Below are positions 1 through 7,880 of a DNA stretch of 64,000 nt, one piece after another. Numbering within the stretch: the first letter of the stretch is position 1; each line of letters begins with the position of its first letter. The stretch comes from Leeuwenhoekiella parthenopeia (GTDB taxonomy: Bacteria; Bacteroidota; Bacteroidia; Flavobacteriales; Flavobacteriaceae), in assembly GCF_020782115.1 (NCBI RefSeq), contig NZ_JAJGMW010000009.1:1-64000 (forward strand), in the 5' to 3' direction. The notes beneath the pieces were generated by a model that did no database searches, had not been told where the DNA came from, and was given only the letters and a program-made list of their open reading frames with translations. A program made the position numbers and the translations under genes.

Positions 1-274
1 GTTTGTTGAGCCATCGACGTCGCTTTATATGCAGGAATACTTTTTTGCCACGCACAGGAAAATCCTGAACGGTTATTTCTTTATGGAACCCGTGCGCTGT
101 GACCAGGCTTGAAGAAAACTCTTTAGGAACCTCTGGTTTTTCTTCAAAATGCAGGTGCAGTATATCTCCCTCTGTTTGATGACCGGTAAGGTTAAAATGG
201 GTAATCAATAATTCTGGTAATAAAATCTTAAGTAAATCTATATATGCGTCCAATGCCTCCTGTTTAGAAAACAA
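1..274 (-). CDS. ISAon1-type transposase N-region protein (partial)
   Basis: This minus-strand reading frame is open to the window edge, giving about 91 residues. It contains the stretch QDFPVRGKKVFLHIKRRRW, which I recognise from the N-terminal protein of ISAon1-type Bacteroidota transposases; the catalytic part would follow outside the window. The only start after the in-frame stop at 278-280 is a TTG at 274, and no ATG occurs in the frame. The family assignment is from memory of the motif. Whether the copy is intact and active cannot be judged here. Confidence 0.6.
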   Translation of the reverse strand, partial: MFSKQEALDAYIDLLKILLPELLITHFNLTGHQTEGDILHLHFEEKPEVPKEFSSSLVTAHGFHKEITVQDFPVRGKKVFLHIKRRRWLNK

Positions 275-312
275 AAATCAAACTATTCATTCAATTCACA
301 CACAACTTTTGA
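1..312 (-). mobile_element. ISAon1-like insertion sequence, 5' part only
   Basis: The leftmost bases encode, on the minus strand, a protein that looks like the N-terminal region of an ISAon1-type Bacteroidota transposase. The oxidoreductase homology of the neighbouring gene stops at about position 312-320, which I take as the element's end. The exact terminal inverted repeat and any target duplication cannot be set, because the rest of the element lies left of the window. The boundary is an inference from where the host-gene homology breaks. Confidence 0.6.
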
Positions 313-749
313 GAATGATCCGGTTTTAAGGTGCTCGTCAGCATTCTTTTTAGCCTCAAGATAGTGTGTAGTTTATCACTGCTTGACGGATCATCAGCAT
401 TGATAGAGCTCAGCATCACAAACTTCTTGACTCCGGCTTTTTTAGACGCGTCAATTAAGCTTTTTGCGCCTTCCTGATCTACTGCAGTGGTTTTTTCGGG
501 TCCTGTGTGTCCTCCTGAGCCTGCTGCAAATATTACTTTGTCTATACCTTTAACCACTTCAGAAAGTTCTTTTTCCAGATCCCCTAAAACGGTCTCTATA
601 TTTTGAATTTTAAATTGCTCCTGCTGTTCTTCCTTGCGTACCATCGCCACAGGATTATAATACTGTGATTCTTTTAAATACGAAACGATTTTTTTTCCGG
701 TTGTTCCGTTTGCTCCGGCTACTAAAATATTTTCTTTACTGGTTTCCAT
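312..749 (-). pseudogene. NAD(P)-binding (YwnB-like) oxidoreductase, frameshifted and truncated
   Basis: From an ATG at 749 the frame encodes an atypical short-chain dehydrogenase with the dinucleotide-binding motif GANGTTGKKI, followed by the VIFAAGSGG and FVMLSS strands expected of NAD(P)H-binding proteins of about 215 residues. At the GTGTGT run (364-369) the frame shifts: the expected continuation YLEAKKNADEHLKTG is present, but in another frame. Homology then stops at about 312-320, where the insertion sequence begins. Two lesions, a dinucleotide change and an IS insertion, therefore make this a dead gene. About 145 residues of the original protein remain. A sequencing error could explain the first lesion but not the second. 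Confidence 0.75.
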
Positions 750-867
750 AGTTGTATTTCTAATTTCTTTCAAATTAAGGAAGCTGAGCCTTATTCCAAA
801 GCGCATTAACTACCATTAACGCGGGTTTCCTTCAGAATTAGGATACTATTAAGATCGCGTTAAAGCA

Positions 868-899
868 TTTCATCAAATGCGGCTCAACCCGTAATTTTG
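868..899 (+). promoter_or_regulatory. Bacteroidota-type promoter of the thioredoxin gene
   Basis: TAATTTTG at 892-899 fits the -7 consensus TAnnTTTG exactly. TTTC at 868-871 is a one-mismatch -33 box with a 20-base spacer. The start codon at 905 lies only 5 bases after the -7 box, so the transcript would begin at or within a base or two of the ATG. Confidence 0.55.
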
Positions 900-904
900 A
901 AGCT

Positions 905-1207
905 ATGAAAACAAGCTTTGGAACTCTTACCGATTCAGATATACCCGTACTCATTGATTTTTACGCAACCTGGTGTGGCCCTTGTCAAACCCTTGCTCCT
1001 ATTCTGGAGGATGTCAAAAAAGATTTGGGCGAAAAAGTCAAGATTGTAAAAATTGATGTCGATAAAAATCAGCTAATCGCGCAAAAATTTCAGGTACGGG
1101 GTGTCCCTACCCTGATGCTTTTTAAAAATGGAAAGCAGCTTTGGCGTCAGAGCGGCGTGCTATCGCGTGCCGATCTCAAACAAATTGTTGAACGCCACTC
1201 CCACTAA
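905..1207 (+). CDS. Thioredoxin family protein
   Basis: A 100-residue protein with a complete thioredoxin fold. The redox motif is WCGPC (cysteines 24 and 27), preceded by the usual FYATW strand, and the cis-proline is in GVPTLMLFKNG. Its length matches a classical cytoplasmic thioredoxin, and there is no signal peptide or membrane anchor. It should reduce protein disulfides using thioredoxin reductase, which is not in this window. The start is supported by the promoter directly upstream, which leaves essentially no 5' leader. The next gene begins 38 bases later on the same strand and may be co-transcribed. Confidence 0.9.
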   Translation: MKTSFGTLTDSDIPVLIDFYATWCGPCQTLAPILEDVKKDLGEKVKIVKIDVDKNQLIAQKFQVRGVPTLMLFKNGKQLWRQSGVLSRADLKQIVERHSH

Positions 1208-1245
1208 GCCACGCATCGCGGCGGTAAAACCAATCCCAAATACCG

Positions 1246-1662
1246 ATGGATCTTCAGATTATACGTTTGCTTTTTGATTTTGGGATGGTTGTTTTAATCT
1301 GGCTGGTTCAACTGGTGATCTATCCCGGCCTGTGCTACTACAATTTAAACGACATCGGGATCTGGCATCAAAAGTACACGCCAAGGGTATCCTATGTAGT
1401 TATGCCTTTAATGGTAGGTCAGCTCCTGATTGCTATAATTCAGGTCAACCGCAATGCCGATTTGTATACTATAATGAGCCTGAGCGCCGTGCTTATTCTT
1501 TGGCTTTCTACTTTTCTTCAATTTGTACCCTTACATTCTAAAATTTCAGGAAAGACCGACTGTGAAGGTATTCCTCAAAAACTCGTTAAGCGCAACTGGT
1601 TTAGAACTGTTTTGTGGAGTTTGGTTTTTCTGTGGAGTTTTTACTGGATTCTTTTGTCCTAG
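1246..1662 (+). CDS. Conserved four-helix membrane protein, function unknown
   Basis: A 138-residue protein with about four hydrophobic segments, near residues 8-30, 48-66, 76-92 and 117-137. A polar stretch with WHQKYTPRVSYVVMP lies between the first two. It resembles small membrane proteins I recall from other Flavobacteriia, but I know of no characterised function. It starts 38 bases after the thioredoxin gene, so a shared transcript is possible. The gene ends just before a convergent T9SS cargo gene, with only 5 bases between the stop codons and no terminator between them. Confidence 0.75.
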   Translation: MDLQIIRLLFDFGMVVLIWLVQLVIYPGLCYYNLNDIGIWHQKYTPRVSYVVMPLMVGQLLIAIIQVNRNADLYTIMSLSAVLILWLSTFLQFVPLHSKISGKTDCEGIPQKLVKRNWFRTVLWSLVFLWSFYWILLS

Positions 1663-1667
1663 AGAAT

Positions 1668-3227
1668 TTAGCGCTTTAAGGTGAAGTTTCCCTTTAATTC
1701 GCTTACGGAATCGCCCTGACGGTAGCTAATGAGATACCAATAATCGGTTGCGGGCATTTGCTTACCTCGATATGTACCATCCCAGGAAGGATTTGAAGTA
1801 TCTAATTGCTTCAGCAGTTTTCCGAAACGATCAAAAATATAAACGCCCTCTACACGCACATCACCGGCAATTTGTATTTGCCAGCTATCGTGGTAGCCAT
1901 CACCGTTAGGCGTGAAAAACAGGGGAGCACTAATCGGGTTAGAATCGCTAAGTTCTTCAGAAATAATGCTTACCTGAAAAGAAATCTCGTCGTTACAAAA
2001 CGATTCATTTTCTGCATAAACAAAAAATGTAAGGGGATAGCTTTCCCGGGCAGAATACCTGATCTCATCACCTGTACTGTAAGCATCTCCCTGACCCCGT
2101 TCGTCTGTATAAAAAAGAACAGATTCCGGAAGATTGTCTCCGGTTATTTCGGGAAAGGTAAAAGTTTCAACCACCCTAAAGTCCTCAATTGCATCAATGA
2201 CCGGTTTTTGATTAACCTCAACGGTAAGGCTAGCCTCTACCGACCTAAATTCACCTACACGGTCTGTATCTGTAACGATACAACGCAGCGTCGTTGTTTC
2301 ATCAAATGAACCCGTGAATTGCGCCGCGGTTCCCAATACTGAAGTATCTCCTTCTTTATACCATTCATAGGTATAACTGCCAAAGGCTTCCTCCGGTGAG
2401 ATCTGCGTGCTTATTGAAATGATTTCGCCTGCGCAAACCGAAGAAACAGGTTGGAGATCGAGGCTCATACTACAAATTGTTGAAACGCTTACTTCAGCCG
2501 CTCCAAAAATCGCTTGTGAATTCAACAGATTTGTGCAAAGCTCCTGCGTTTGTCCTGTTTCAATATTTACCGTACGTACACTTCCGGCTCCGGTGGCAAT
2601 CATCGTATAATCGATGTTGCCTGTACAGGGTTCCCCGCTTACAACAGATACAACTCCAAACACAAACGAGAAGCCTGAATCATTCATATTTCCTACCAAT
2701 ACACTGGAAGGCGGGTCTGCAATATTGACTTTAACCAAATTATCGTTTAAAGCCGAAAGGTATAAATCACCCTCTATAAAGCTCAAATCTCCTCCCGAAG
2801 GATAATTTGTTGCTCCTAAAAAAGTAGCTTCTAAGGTGTTTGGGTCAATTCTAAATAAAGAGCCGCTGATGTCGTCAGTAACAGCAAGTAAACTGCCATC
2901 TGTATCTTTCACCAGAGAATTAAAGCTTCTAAGTGGACCTGAACTACTGGTCAAATTACCCATTTGGTTTACGACCCCTGCATCAAGATCTATGAGAAAA
3001 AGCGTGGCTCCAAATATGCCGTAGAGGGTGCGATTTGTGGGGCCTTCGGCGATATCAAACATCACAAAACTTCCCGGCCCTATAAGCTCTTCAACGGTGC
3101 AATCATCAAAATTGGCCAAAACAATACTACCATCAGACAAAGACAGATAGGCAGAATTTCTGGTTTGTGCCTGCAAAACAGGAGTAAGCACTACACAAAA
3201 TAAGATTATGGCAATTGCTCTTAGCAC
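1668..3227 (-). CDS. T9SS type B sorting domain cargo protein
   Basis: A 519-residue secreted protein. Residues 1-21 form a signal peptide ending at LQAQ. The N-terminal half has repeated short strand motifs resembling a beta-propeller. An immunoglobulin-like region follows from about residue 255 (YTYEWYKEG), and the last 85 or so residues are a type B T9SS sorting domain: FFTPNGDGYHD, then VYIFDRFGKLLKQL, WDGTYRGKQMP and a final GNFTLKR. The start is a GTG at 3227, as no ATG fits; TATATTTA, a near-consensus -7 box, lies upstream. Export across the outer membrane by T9SS is established for the domain family. The cargo's own activity is unknown. Confidence 0.88.
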   Translation of the reverse strand: MLRAIAIILFCVVLTPVLQAQTRNSAYLSLSDGSIVLANFDDCTVEELIGPGSFVMFDIAEGPTNRTLYGIFGATLFLIDLDAGVVNQMGNLTSSSGPLRSFNSLVKDTDGSLLAVTDDISGSLFRIDPNTLEATFLGATNYPSGGDLSFIEGDLYLSALNDNLVKVNIADPPSSVLVGNMNDSGFSFVFGVVSVVSGEPCTGNIDYTMIATGAGSVRTVNIETGQTQELCTNLLNSQAIFGAAEVSVSTICSMSLDLQPVSSVCAGEIISISTQISPEEAFGSYTYEWYKEGDTSVLGTAAQFTGSFDETTTLRCIVTDTDRVGEFRSVEASLTVEVNQKPVIDAIEDFRVVETFTFPEITGDNLPESVLFYTDERGQGDAYSTGDEIRYSARESYPLTFFVYAENESFCNDEISFQVSIISEELSDSNPISAPLFFTPNGDGYHDSWQIQIAGDVRVEGVYIFDRFGKLLKQLDTSNPSWDGTYRGKQMPATDYWYLISYRQGDSVSELKGNFTLKR

Positions 3228-3328
3228 AGGAAGCAGGGTTTTAATCGGTTAAATATAAGGTAAACCAGACAAAACCTATTCCTTAATGCTTAATCATGCT
3301 TATTACGCAAACAGGCGGATGATTTTAA

Positions 3329-4447
3329 TTACCTCGCCTTAATCTCGCTCATTGCAAGTTCTAAAGCCTTCTCGTATTTGCGTAAGGTGCGTAACTCTTT
3401 GGTATTAACCAAAGCCAATGAAAGCCCCTCTTTACCGGCTCGGGCGGTACGACCGCTTCTGTGTGTATAATAGGCTTCCTGATCGGGCATTTCGTAATGG
3501 ATCACAAAAGACAGGTCTTCGACATCGATCCCTCGGGCTGCAATATCGGTCGCGACCAGAATGCGCAGGTTTTCATTTTTAAAAGCACGCATGGTTTTAT
3601 CGCGCTCTTTTTGCAACATATCGCCCTGTAAAGCTTCGGCAGCACAGTTTTTTGCCTGTAGCTGTTTGGCCAGTTTAGATGCTGCTGCCTTGGTTCTGCA
3701 AAATATGATCCCCCGCTCCTCTTTTCGGCTTCTTAAAAAATCGAGCAAAACCGGAAGCTTATCCAGATCATCGCAAATGATATACTTGTGGTCAATTTTT
3801 TTATTTACAACATCGCGGCTTACCTGTATTCGGTGGGCATCTTCGGCCATATGCTGATTTACAATCTGCCTGATCCCATGAGGCATTGTTGCCGAGAACA
3901 GCCACTTATTGCGAATGCCCTGCAATTGATTAAGAATGGTATCGAGCTGTTCTTTAAAACCCATACTCAGCATCTCATCAGCCTCGTCTAAAACCACGGT
4001 ATCCACTCCCGATAAGTCAAGGGTTTTTCGGTTGAGTAAATCAATCAATCTTCCCGGCGTAGCCACAACGATATGAGTGGGCCTGCTTAGATTTTTAATC
4101 TGTATGTCTATTTTTTCACCTCCGTAAACCGCTTCGGTAAAAATCTTATCGGTGTATTTGGTAAACTTAAAAAGCTGTTTGGCTACCTGCTGGCTCAACT
4201 CCCGGGTAGGGCATAAAATCAGGGCCTGAATCTGCTTTTTGCGGGGATCAATGCGCTCTAAAATGGGCAATCCGTAGGCCGCAGTCTTTCCGGTGCCCGT
4301 TTGCGCCTGGCCTACCAGATGAACGTCTCCCTCCAGCAATAAAGGTATCACCTGTTGTTGAATCGCCGTAGGCTCTACAATACCCAGTTCATTAAGTCCC
4401 TTTACGAGATTGCCGGAAAGGCCCAAATCTTTAAAACGTGTTGCCAT
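3329..4447 (-). CDS. DEAD-box RNA helicase
   Basis: A 372-residue ATP-dependent RNA helicase core with all family motifs in order: Q motif near EPTAIQQQVIP, Walker A AQTGTGKT, PTRELSQQVA, TPGRLIDLL, DEAD in VLDEADEMLSMGF, SATMP, then the C-terminal lobe with GIIFCRTK, VATDIAARGIDV and HRSGRTARAG. There is almost no C-terminal extension, so it is a minimal helicase without a recognisable RNA-binding tail. The start is ATG 4447: the upstream TTG at 4456 would sit within a few bases of the predicted transcription start. It is divergent from the ChaN-like gene. Role in ribosome assembly or mRNA turnover is inferred from the family. Confidence 0.92.
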   Translation of the reverse strand: MATRFKDLGLSGNLVKGLNELGIVEPTAIQQQVIPLLLEGDVHLVGQAQTGTGKTAAYGLPILERIDPRKKQIQALILCPTRELSQQVAKQLFKFTKYTDKIFTEAVYGGEKIDIQIKNLSRPTHIVVATPGRLIDLLNRKTLDLSGVDTVVLDEADEMLSMGFKEQLDTILNQLQGIRNKWLFSATMPHGIRQIVNQHMAEDAHRIQVSRDVVNKKIDHKYIICDDLDKLPVLLDFLRSRKEERGIIFCRTKAAASKLAKQLQAKNCAAEALQGDMLQKERDKTMRAFKNENLRILVATDIAARGIDVEDLSFVIHYEMPDQEAYYTHRSGRTARAGKEGLSLALVNTKELRTLRKYEKALELAMSEIKAR

Positions 4448-4464
4448 AAATTTCAATTGAACGA

Positions 4465-4472
4465 CAAAGGTA
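4465..4472 (-). promoter_or_regulatory. -7 box of the DEAD-box helicase promoter
   Basis: On the minus strand this reads TACCTTTG, an exact match to TAnnTTTG. A TTTG lies 24 bases further upstream, slightly beyond the usual spacer range. The box is 17 bases before the ATG at 4447 and argues for that start. Confidence 0.5.
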
Positions 4473-4555
4473 CGTATCAGGGTCTATTAAGCAGCACAAA
4501 CTTGGGTTAAGGCCTAATAAAATTCAAATAAACCCTTAACTTTAGTGAAAAATAG

Positions 4556-5413
4556 ATGATTAGAATCTTCTTTCTTCTTGTTGCCATCTGTTCTGTACCC
4601 CGCTTAGCAGCACAAGACAAGCCTGCTTACCAATTTTTTGATGCCGCAGGCAATAGGATTCCCTACACTGCTGTAGTAGATAGTCTGAGTATACATGCCG
4701 ATGTAATTCTTTTTGGTGAATTGCACAACAATCCCATCGCGCACTGGCTCGAACTGGAACTCGCAAAAGACCTTAGCACAACCCGAAATCTTATACTGGG
4801 CGCAGAAATGCTCGAAACCGATAATCAGGATTTGGTGAGTCACTATCTCACTGACAGTCTTACTTATGAAGAGTTTAATAACAAAGCACGCCTGTGGAGC
4901 AACCATAAAACCGATTATCAACCCCTGCTTGAATTCGCTAAAAACCAAAAGATCGATTTTATCGCGAGCAATGTCCCAAGACGTTATGCCGCTACCGTTC
5001 ACAAAATGGGTTTTAGCGCACTTGACAGTTTACCTGAATCAGAAAAAGAGTGGATAGCACCTTTACCCATTGCTTTTGACGCACAATTACCACGCTATCA
5101 GGAAATTTTGAAAATGATGGGAGATCACGGGAGTCCAAAACTGGTCATGGCTCAGGCACTTAAAGATGCTACGATGGCACACAGCATTCTTAAGAACTAT
5201 CAAAATGAAAGTCTGTTTCTTCATTATAACGGGGCTTTTCACAGTGATTTTTACGAAGGTATTTTGTGGTATCTAAAACTGCAACGACCTCAACTAAGAT
5301 ACTTCACCCTAAGCACGGTTTCTCAAACGAATCTTACCTCTCTTGAAGAAGAACACCGCAATCGAGCCAATTTTATTCTGGTTGTAGATGCAGATATGAC
5401 CTCAACCTATTAA
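4556..5413 (+). CDS. ChaN-like (heme-binding uptake, Tiki superfamily) protein
   Basis: A 285-residue protein with a signal peptide (residues 1-19, ending RLAAQ). The ChaN/Tiki-like core starts with VILFGELHNNPIAHWLE, where the Glu and His of GELH are the conserved family residues, and continues with LILGAEMLETDNQ. Later histidines occur in AHSIL and HYNGAFHSDFY. Campylobacter ChaN binds heme, and related Tiki proteins are metalloproteases, so either a heme-related or peptidase role is possible. There is no lipobox cysteine, so it is probably periplasmic. TAACTTTA at 4537-4544 is a near-consensus -7 box. Confidence 0.78.
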   Translation: MIRIFFLLVAICSVPRLAAQDKPAYQFFDAAGNRIPYTAVVDSLSIHADVILFGELHNNPIAHWLELELAKDLSTTRNLILGAEMLETDNQDLVSHYLTDSLTYEEFNNKARLWSNHKTDYQPLLEFAKNQKIDFIASNVPRRYAATVHKMGFSALDSLPESEKEWIAPLPIAFDAQLPRYQEILKMMGDHGSPKLVMAQALKDATMAHSILKNYQNESLFLHYNGAFHSDFYEGILWYLKLQRPQLRYFTLSTVSQTNLTSLEEEHRNRANFILVVDADMTSTY

Positions 5414-5493
5414 TATAGGGGATACTAACGCTTCCGGAAAGCAGATCAACTACAACGCTTTCGGTTAAAATTTTTATAAGAACATTCATATTG

Positions 5494-5514
5494 ATAGTAT
5501 TACTACTATTTTTG
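5494..5514 (+). promoter_or_regulatory. Promoter -7 box with overlapping palindrome, likely TetR operator
   Basis: TATTTTTG at 5507-5514 matches TAnnTTTG. Directly overlapping it is a perfect inverted repeat, ATAGTA-TTAC-TACTAT (5494-5509). A TetR-family gene begins 19 bases downstream, so this palindrome is the obvious candidate for autorepression of the exporter operon. No clear -33 TTTG is present at the expected distance, which would suit a promoter with regulated occupancy. Operator function is inferred. Confidence 0.5.
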
Positions 5515-5532
5515 CGTTCAAAATAATCAGGT

Positions 5533-6207
5533 ATGGATGCATTACTTAAAAACTTGAAGATTTCGATCAACGAAAGCATCTTTTTAAAAGATCCGGAATC
5601 GTCAGATTTGGGGAAGCGTATCGTTACTTACGGTATTATTCTTATAAACGATCTGGGATTTGACAACTTCACCTTTAAAAAACTGGCGGCACACATAGAA
5701 TCAACCGAAAGTTCAATCTACCGTTATTTTGAGAATAAACACAAGTTTCTCATCTATTTAACTTCCTGGTACTGGGGCTGGAAGGAGTACCAACTGGTTT
5801 TTGCCACAAACAATATTACCGATCCTGTCGAAAAGCTTCTTAAGGCTATTGAGATTGCCACCCGAGAGGTAGAAGAAGACCAGTCGTTTAATCACATTAA
5901 TGAGGTCATTCTCAATAAAATTGTAATTAATGAGTATTCTAAATCCTACCTTACCAAAGAAGTTGATGATGAAAATAAGGAGGGCTATTTTGCTATTTAC
6001 AAGCGACTCTCCAATCGTATACGAAAAATGATTTCTGATGTTGATCCCACATACCCCTACCCGGCCAGCCTGGCTAGTACTATCCTGGCAGATTCCTTGC
6101 ATCATCATTTTTTGAAAAATCATTTTTCATCTCTTACAGAATGCGATGATCAAACCCCGCCTTCTCACTATTTTAAGCATCTAATCCTAAACCTACTTAA
6201 ATTTTAA
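5533..6207 (+). CDS. TetR/AcrR family transcriptional regulator
   Basis: A 224-residue regulator. The N-terminal DNA-binding domain is visible as FTFKKLAAHI followed by the recognition helix ESTESSIYRYFENKHKFLIY (about residues 45-75), the usual TetR layout, preceded by an extension of about 25 residues. The C-terminal ligand domain (about 80-224) resembles nothing I recognise. The next gene, the ABC protein, starts 3 bases after its stop, so the regulator is the first gene of the exporter operon. It probably represses its own operon through the palindrome over the promoter. The ligand is unknown. Confidence 0.88.
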   Translation: MDALLKNLKISINESIFLKDPESSDLGKRIVTYGIILINDLGFDNFTFKKLAAHIESTESSIYRYFENKHKFLIYLTSWYWGWKEYQLVFATNNITDPVEKLLKAIEIATREVEEDQSFNHINEVILNKIVINEYSKSYLTKEVDDENKEGYFAIYKRLSNRIRKMISDVDPTYPYPASLASTILADSLHHHFLKNHFSSLTECDDQTPPSHYFKHLILNLLKF

Positions 6208-6210
6208 TAT

Positions 6211-7875
6211 ATGGCTAAAGAAGTTTTATCAGCCTGGCAACGTTTTGTTGGCCTTATACAGCTTGAGAAAAAAGATTTTCTGCAAATTTTATACTACGCC
6301 ATATTTGCCGGTTTAGTAAGTTTATCGCTACCGCTGGGAATACAGGCAATCGTAAACCTTATACAGGGTGCTCAGATCAGCACCTCGTGGATAATTCTGG
6401 TCGTACTGGTAACTCTGGGTGTTGCTTTTGTAGGAGCGCTTCAGGTTATGCAGATACGCATCGTAGAAAACCTGCAGCAAAAGATATTTATGCGGGCCTC
6501 TTTTGAATTCACCTATCGCTTTCCAAAAATCAAAATGAGCGAACTTAACCGCTACTATCCACCGGAATTGGCAAACCGTTTTTTCGACGTGCTTACGGTT
6601 CAAAAATCCCTGTTTAAACTGGTACTTGATTTTCCTGCGGCGCTGGTGCAAATCATTTTTGGTCTGATCCTGCTTTCTTTTTACCATCCCTTCTTTATTT
6701 TCTACGGGGTTTTACTGGTCTTACTCATTTATCTGGTATTTAAATTCACCGGAAACAAAGGTTTACAAACCAGTCTTACCGAGTCTAAGTATAAATACAA
6801 GATTGCACATTGGATTCAGGAAATTGCCCGTACTCTCGTGAGCTTTAAACTTTCGGGCAAAACCAGCCTGGCCTTAAAGAAAAACGATGCCCTGGTTAAT
6901 GATTACCTGGATGCACGCGAAAGTCACTTTAAAATTTTACGCCTTCAGTTTATACAAATGATTGGTTTTAAAGTACTCGTTACTGCCGGTCTGTTGCTAA
7001 TAGGAGGTATTTTGGTGCTCAATCAGCAAATGAACATCGGGCAGTTTGTTGCTGCAGAAATTGTGATCCTGCTTATTATTAATTCGGTAGAAAAGTTAAT
7101 TCTGGGGCTTGAGAATTTTTACGATTTACTCACCGCTCTCGAAAAAATTGGACAGGTGGTTGACAAGGAGCTCGAATCTCAGGAGCTATCCAAGCCTTTT
7201 GATCCCAATGAAGAAATCAGTCTTGAGTTGAAAGGTATAGGTTATAAAGATCCTCACGACAAGAAGCAAATTCTTTCAGATGTAAATCTAAAAATCAATC
7301 CCGGAGAACGTTTACTGATTTTAGGAACCAACGGATCTGGTAAATCTACCCTGCTCAAAATCATCACCGGTATTCTTGAACCTACCGCAGGTAATTTATA
7401 CATCAACGAAAAGTCTCTGGAAGGCATTAACCTCAATCATTACCGTTCGTTTCTGGGACAGTCACTGCCCGAAGAAACGCCGTTTGAAGGAAGCATCAGA
7501 GATAATATCACCTTCGGAGACACTTCTATTCCGCTTGAAGATATAGACTGGGCGATAGAAAAGACCGGTTTACGCGACTTTGTAAAAGAACAGTCCAAAG
7601 GTCTTGACAGTCTACTTTATCCAGAAGGGCAACGCCTTTCCCGCACCATTGGCAAAAAGATCGTCCTGGCCCGCAGCATTGTGCGTAAGCCTAAGATTTT
7701 AATTCTTAAAGAGCCTTTAGATAAGTTTGCCAAAGATGAAAAAGAGCGCATTATTAATTTCCTTTTTGACAAATCTAACTCCTGGGCCATCATTGTTGCC
7801 AGTCAGGACGAAGCCTGGCAAAATTGCTGTGACCGCACAGTAACCCTGGAAAACGGTAAAATATCCCAAAATTAA
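6211..7875 (+). CDS. ABC exporter subunit with degenerate nucleotide-binding domain
   Basis: A 554-residue half-transporter fused to an ABC domain, in the HlyB/LapB style but without an N-terminal peptidase domain. About six membrane helices cover residues 25-300. The ABC domain (about 330-554) keeps Walker A (GTNGSGKST) and the Q-loop glutamine (FLGQSLPEETPF). The signature LSGGQ is replaced by LSRTI, the Walker B aspartate by lysine (ILILKEPLDKF), and the H-loop histidine is absent (IIVASQDEAW). ATP binding seems possible but normal hydrolysis doubtful. It is followed after 5 bases by the HlyD gene. It likely forms the inner-membrane part of a tripartite exporter. Substrate is unknown. Confidence 0.85.
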   Translation: MAKEVLSAWQRFVGLIQLEKKDFLQILYYAIFAGLVSLSLPLGIQAIVNLIQGAQISTSWIILVVLVTLGVAFVGALQVMQIRIVENLQQKIFMRASFEFTYRFPKIKMSELNRYYPPELANRFFDVLTVQKSLFKLVLDFPAALVQIIFGLILLSFYHPFFIFYGVLLVLLIYLVFKFTGNKGLQTSLTESKYKYKIAHWIQEIARTLVSFKLSGKTSLALKKNDALVNDYLDARESHFKILRLQFIQMIGFKVLVTAGLLLIGGILVLNQQMNIGQFVAAEIVILLIINSVEKLILGLENFYDLLTALEKIGQVVDKELESQELSKPFDPNEEISLELKGIGYKDPHDKKQILSDVNLKINPGERLLILGTNGSGKSTLLKIITGILEPTAGNLYINEKSLEGINLNHYRSFLGQSLPEETPFEGSIRDNITFGDTSIPLEDIDWAIEKTGLRDFVKEQSKGLDSLLYPEGQRLSRTIGKKIVLARSIVRKPKILILKEPLDKFAKDEKERIINFLFDKSNSWAIIVASQDEAWQNCCDRTVTLENGKISQN

Positions 7876-7880
7876 AAGCC

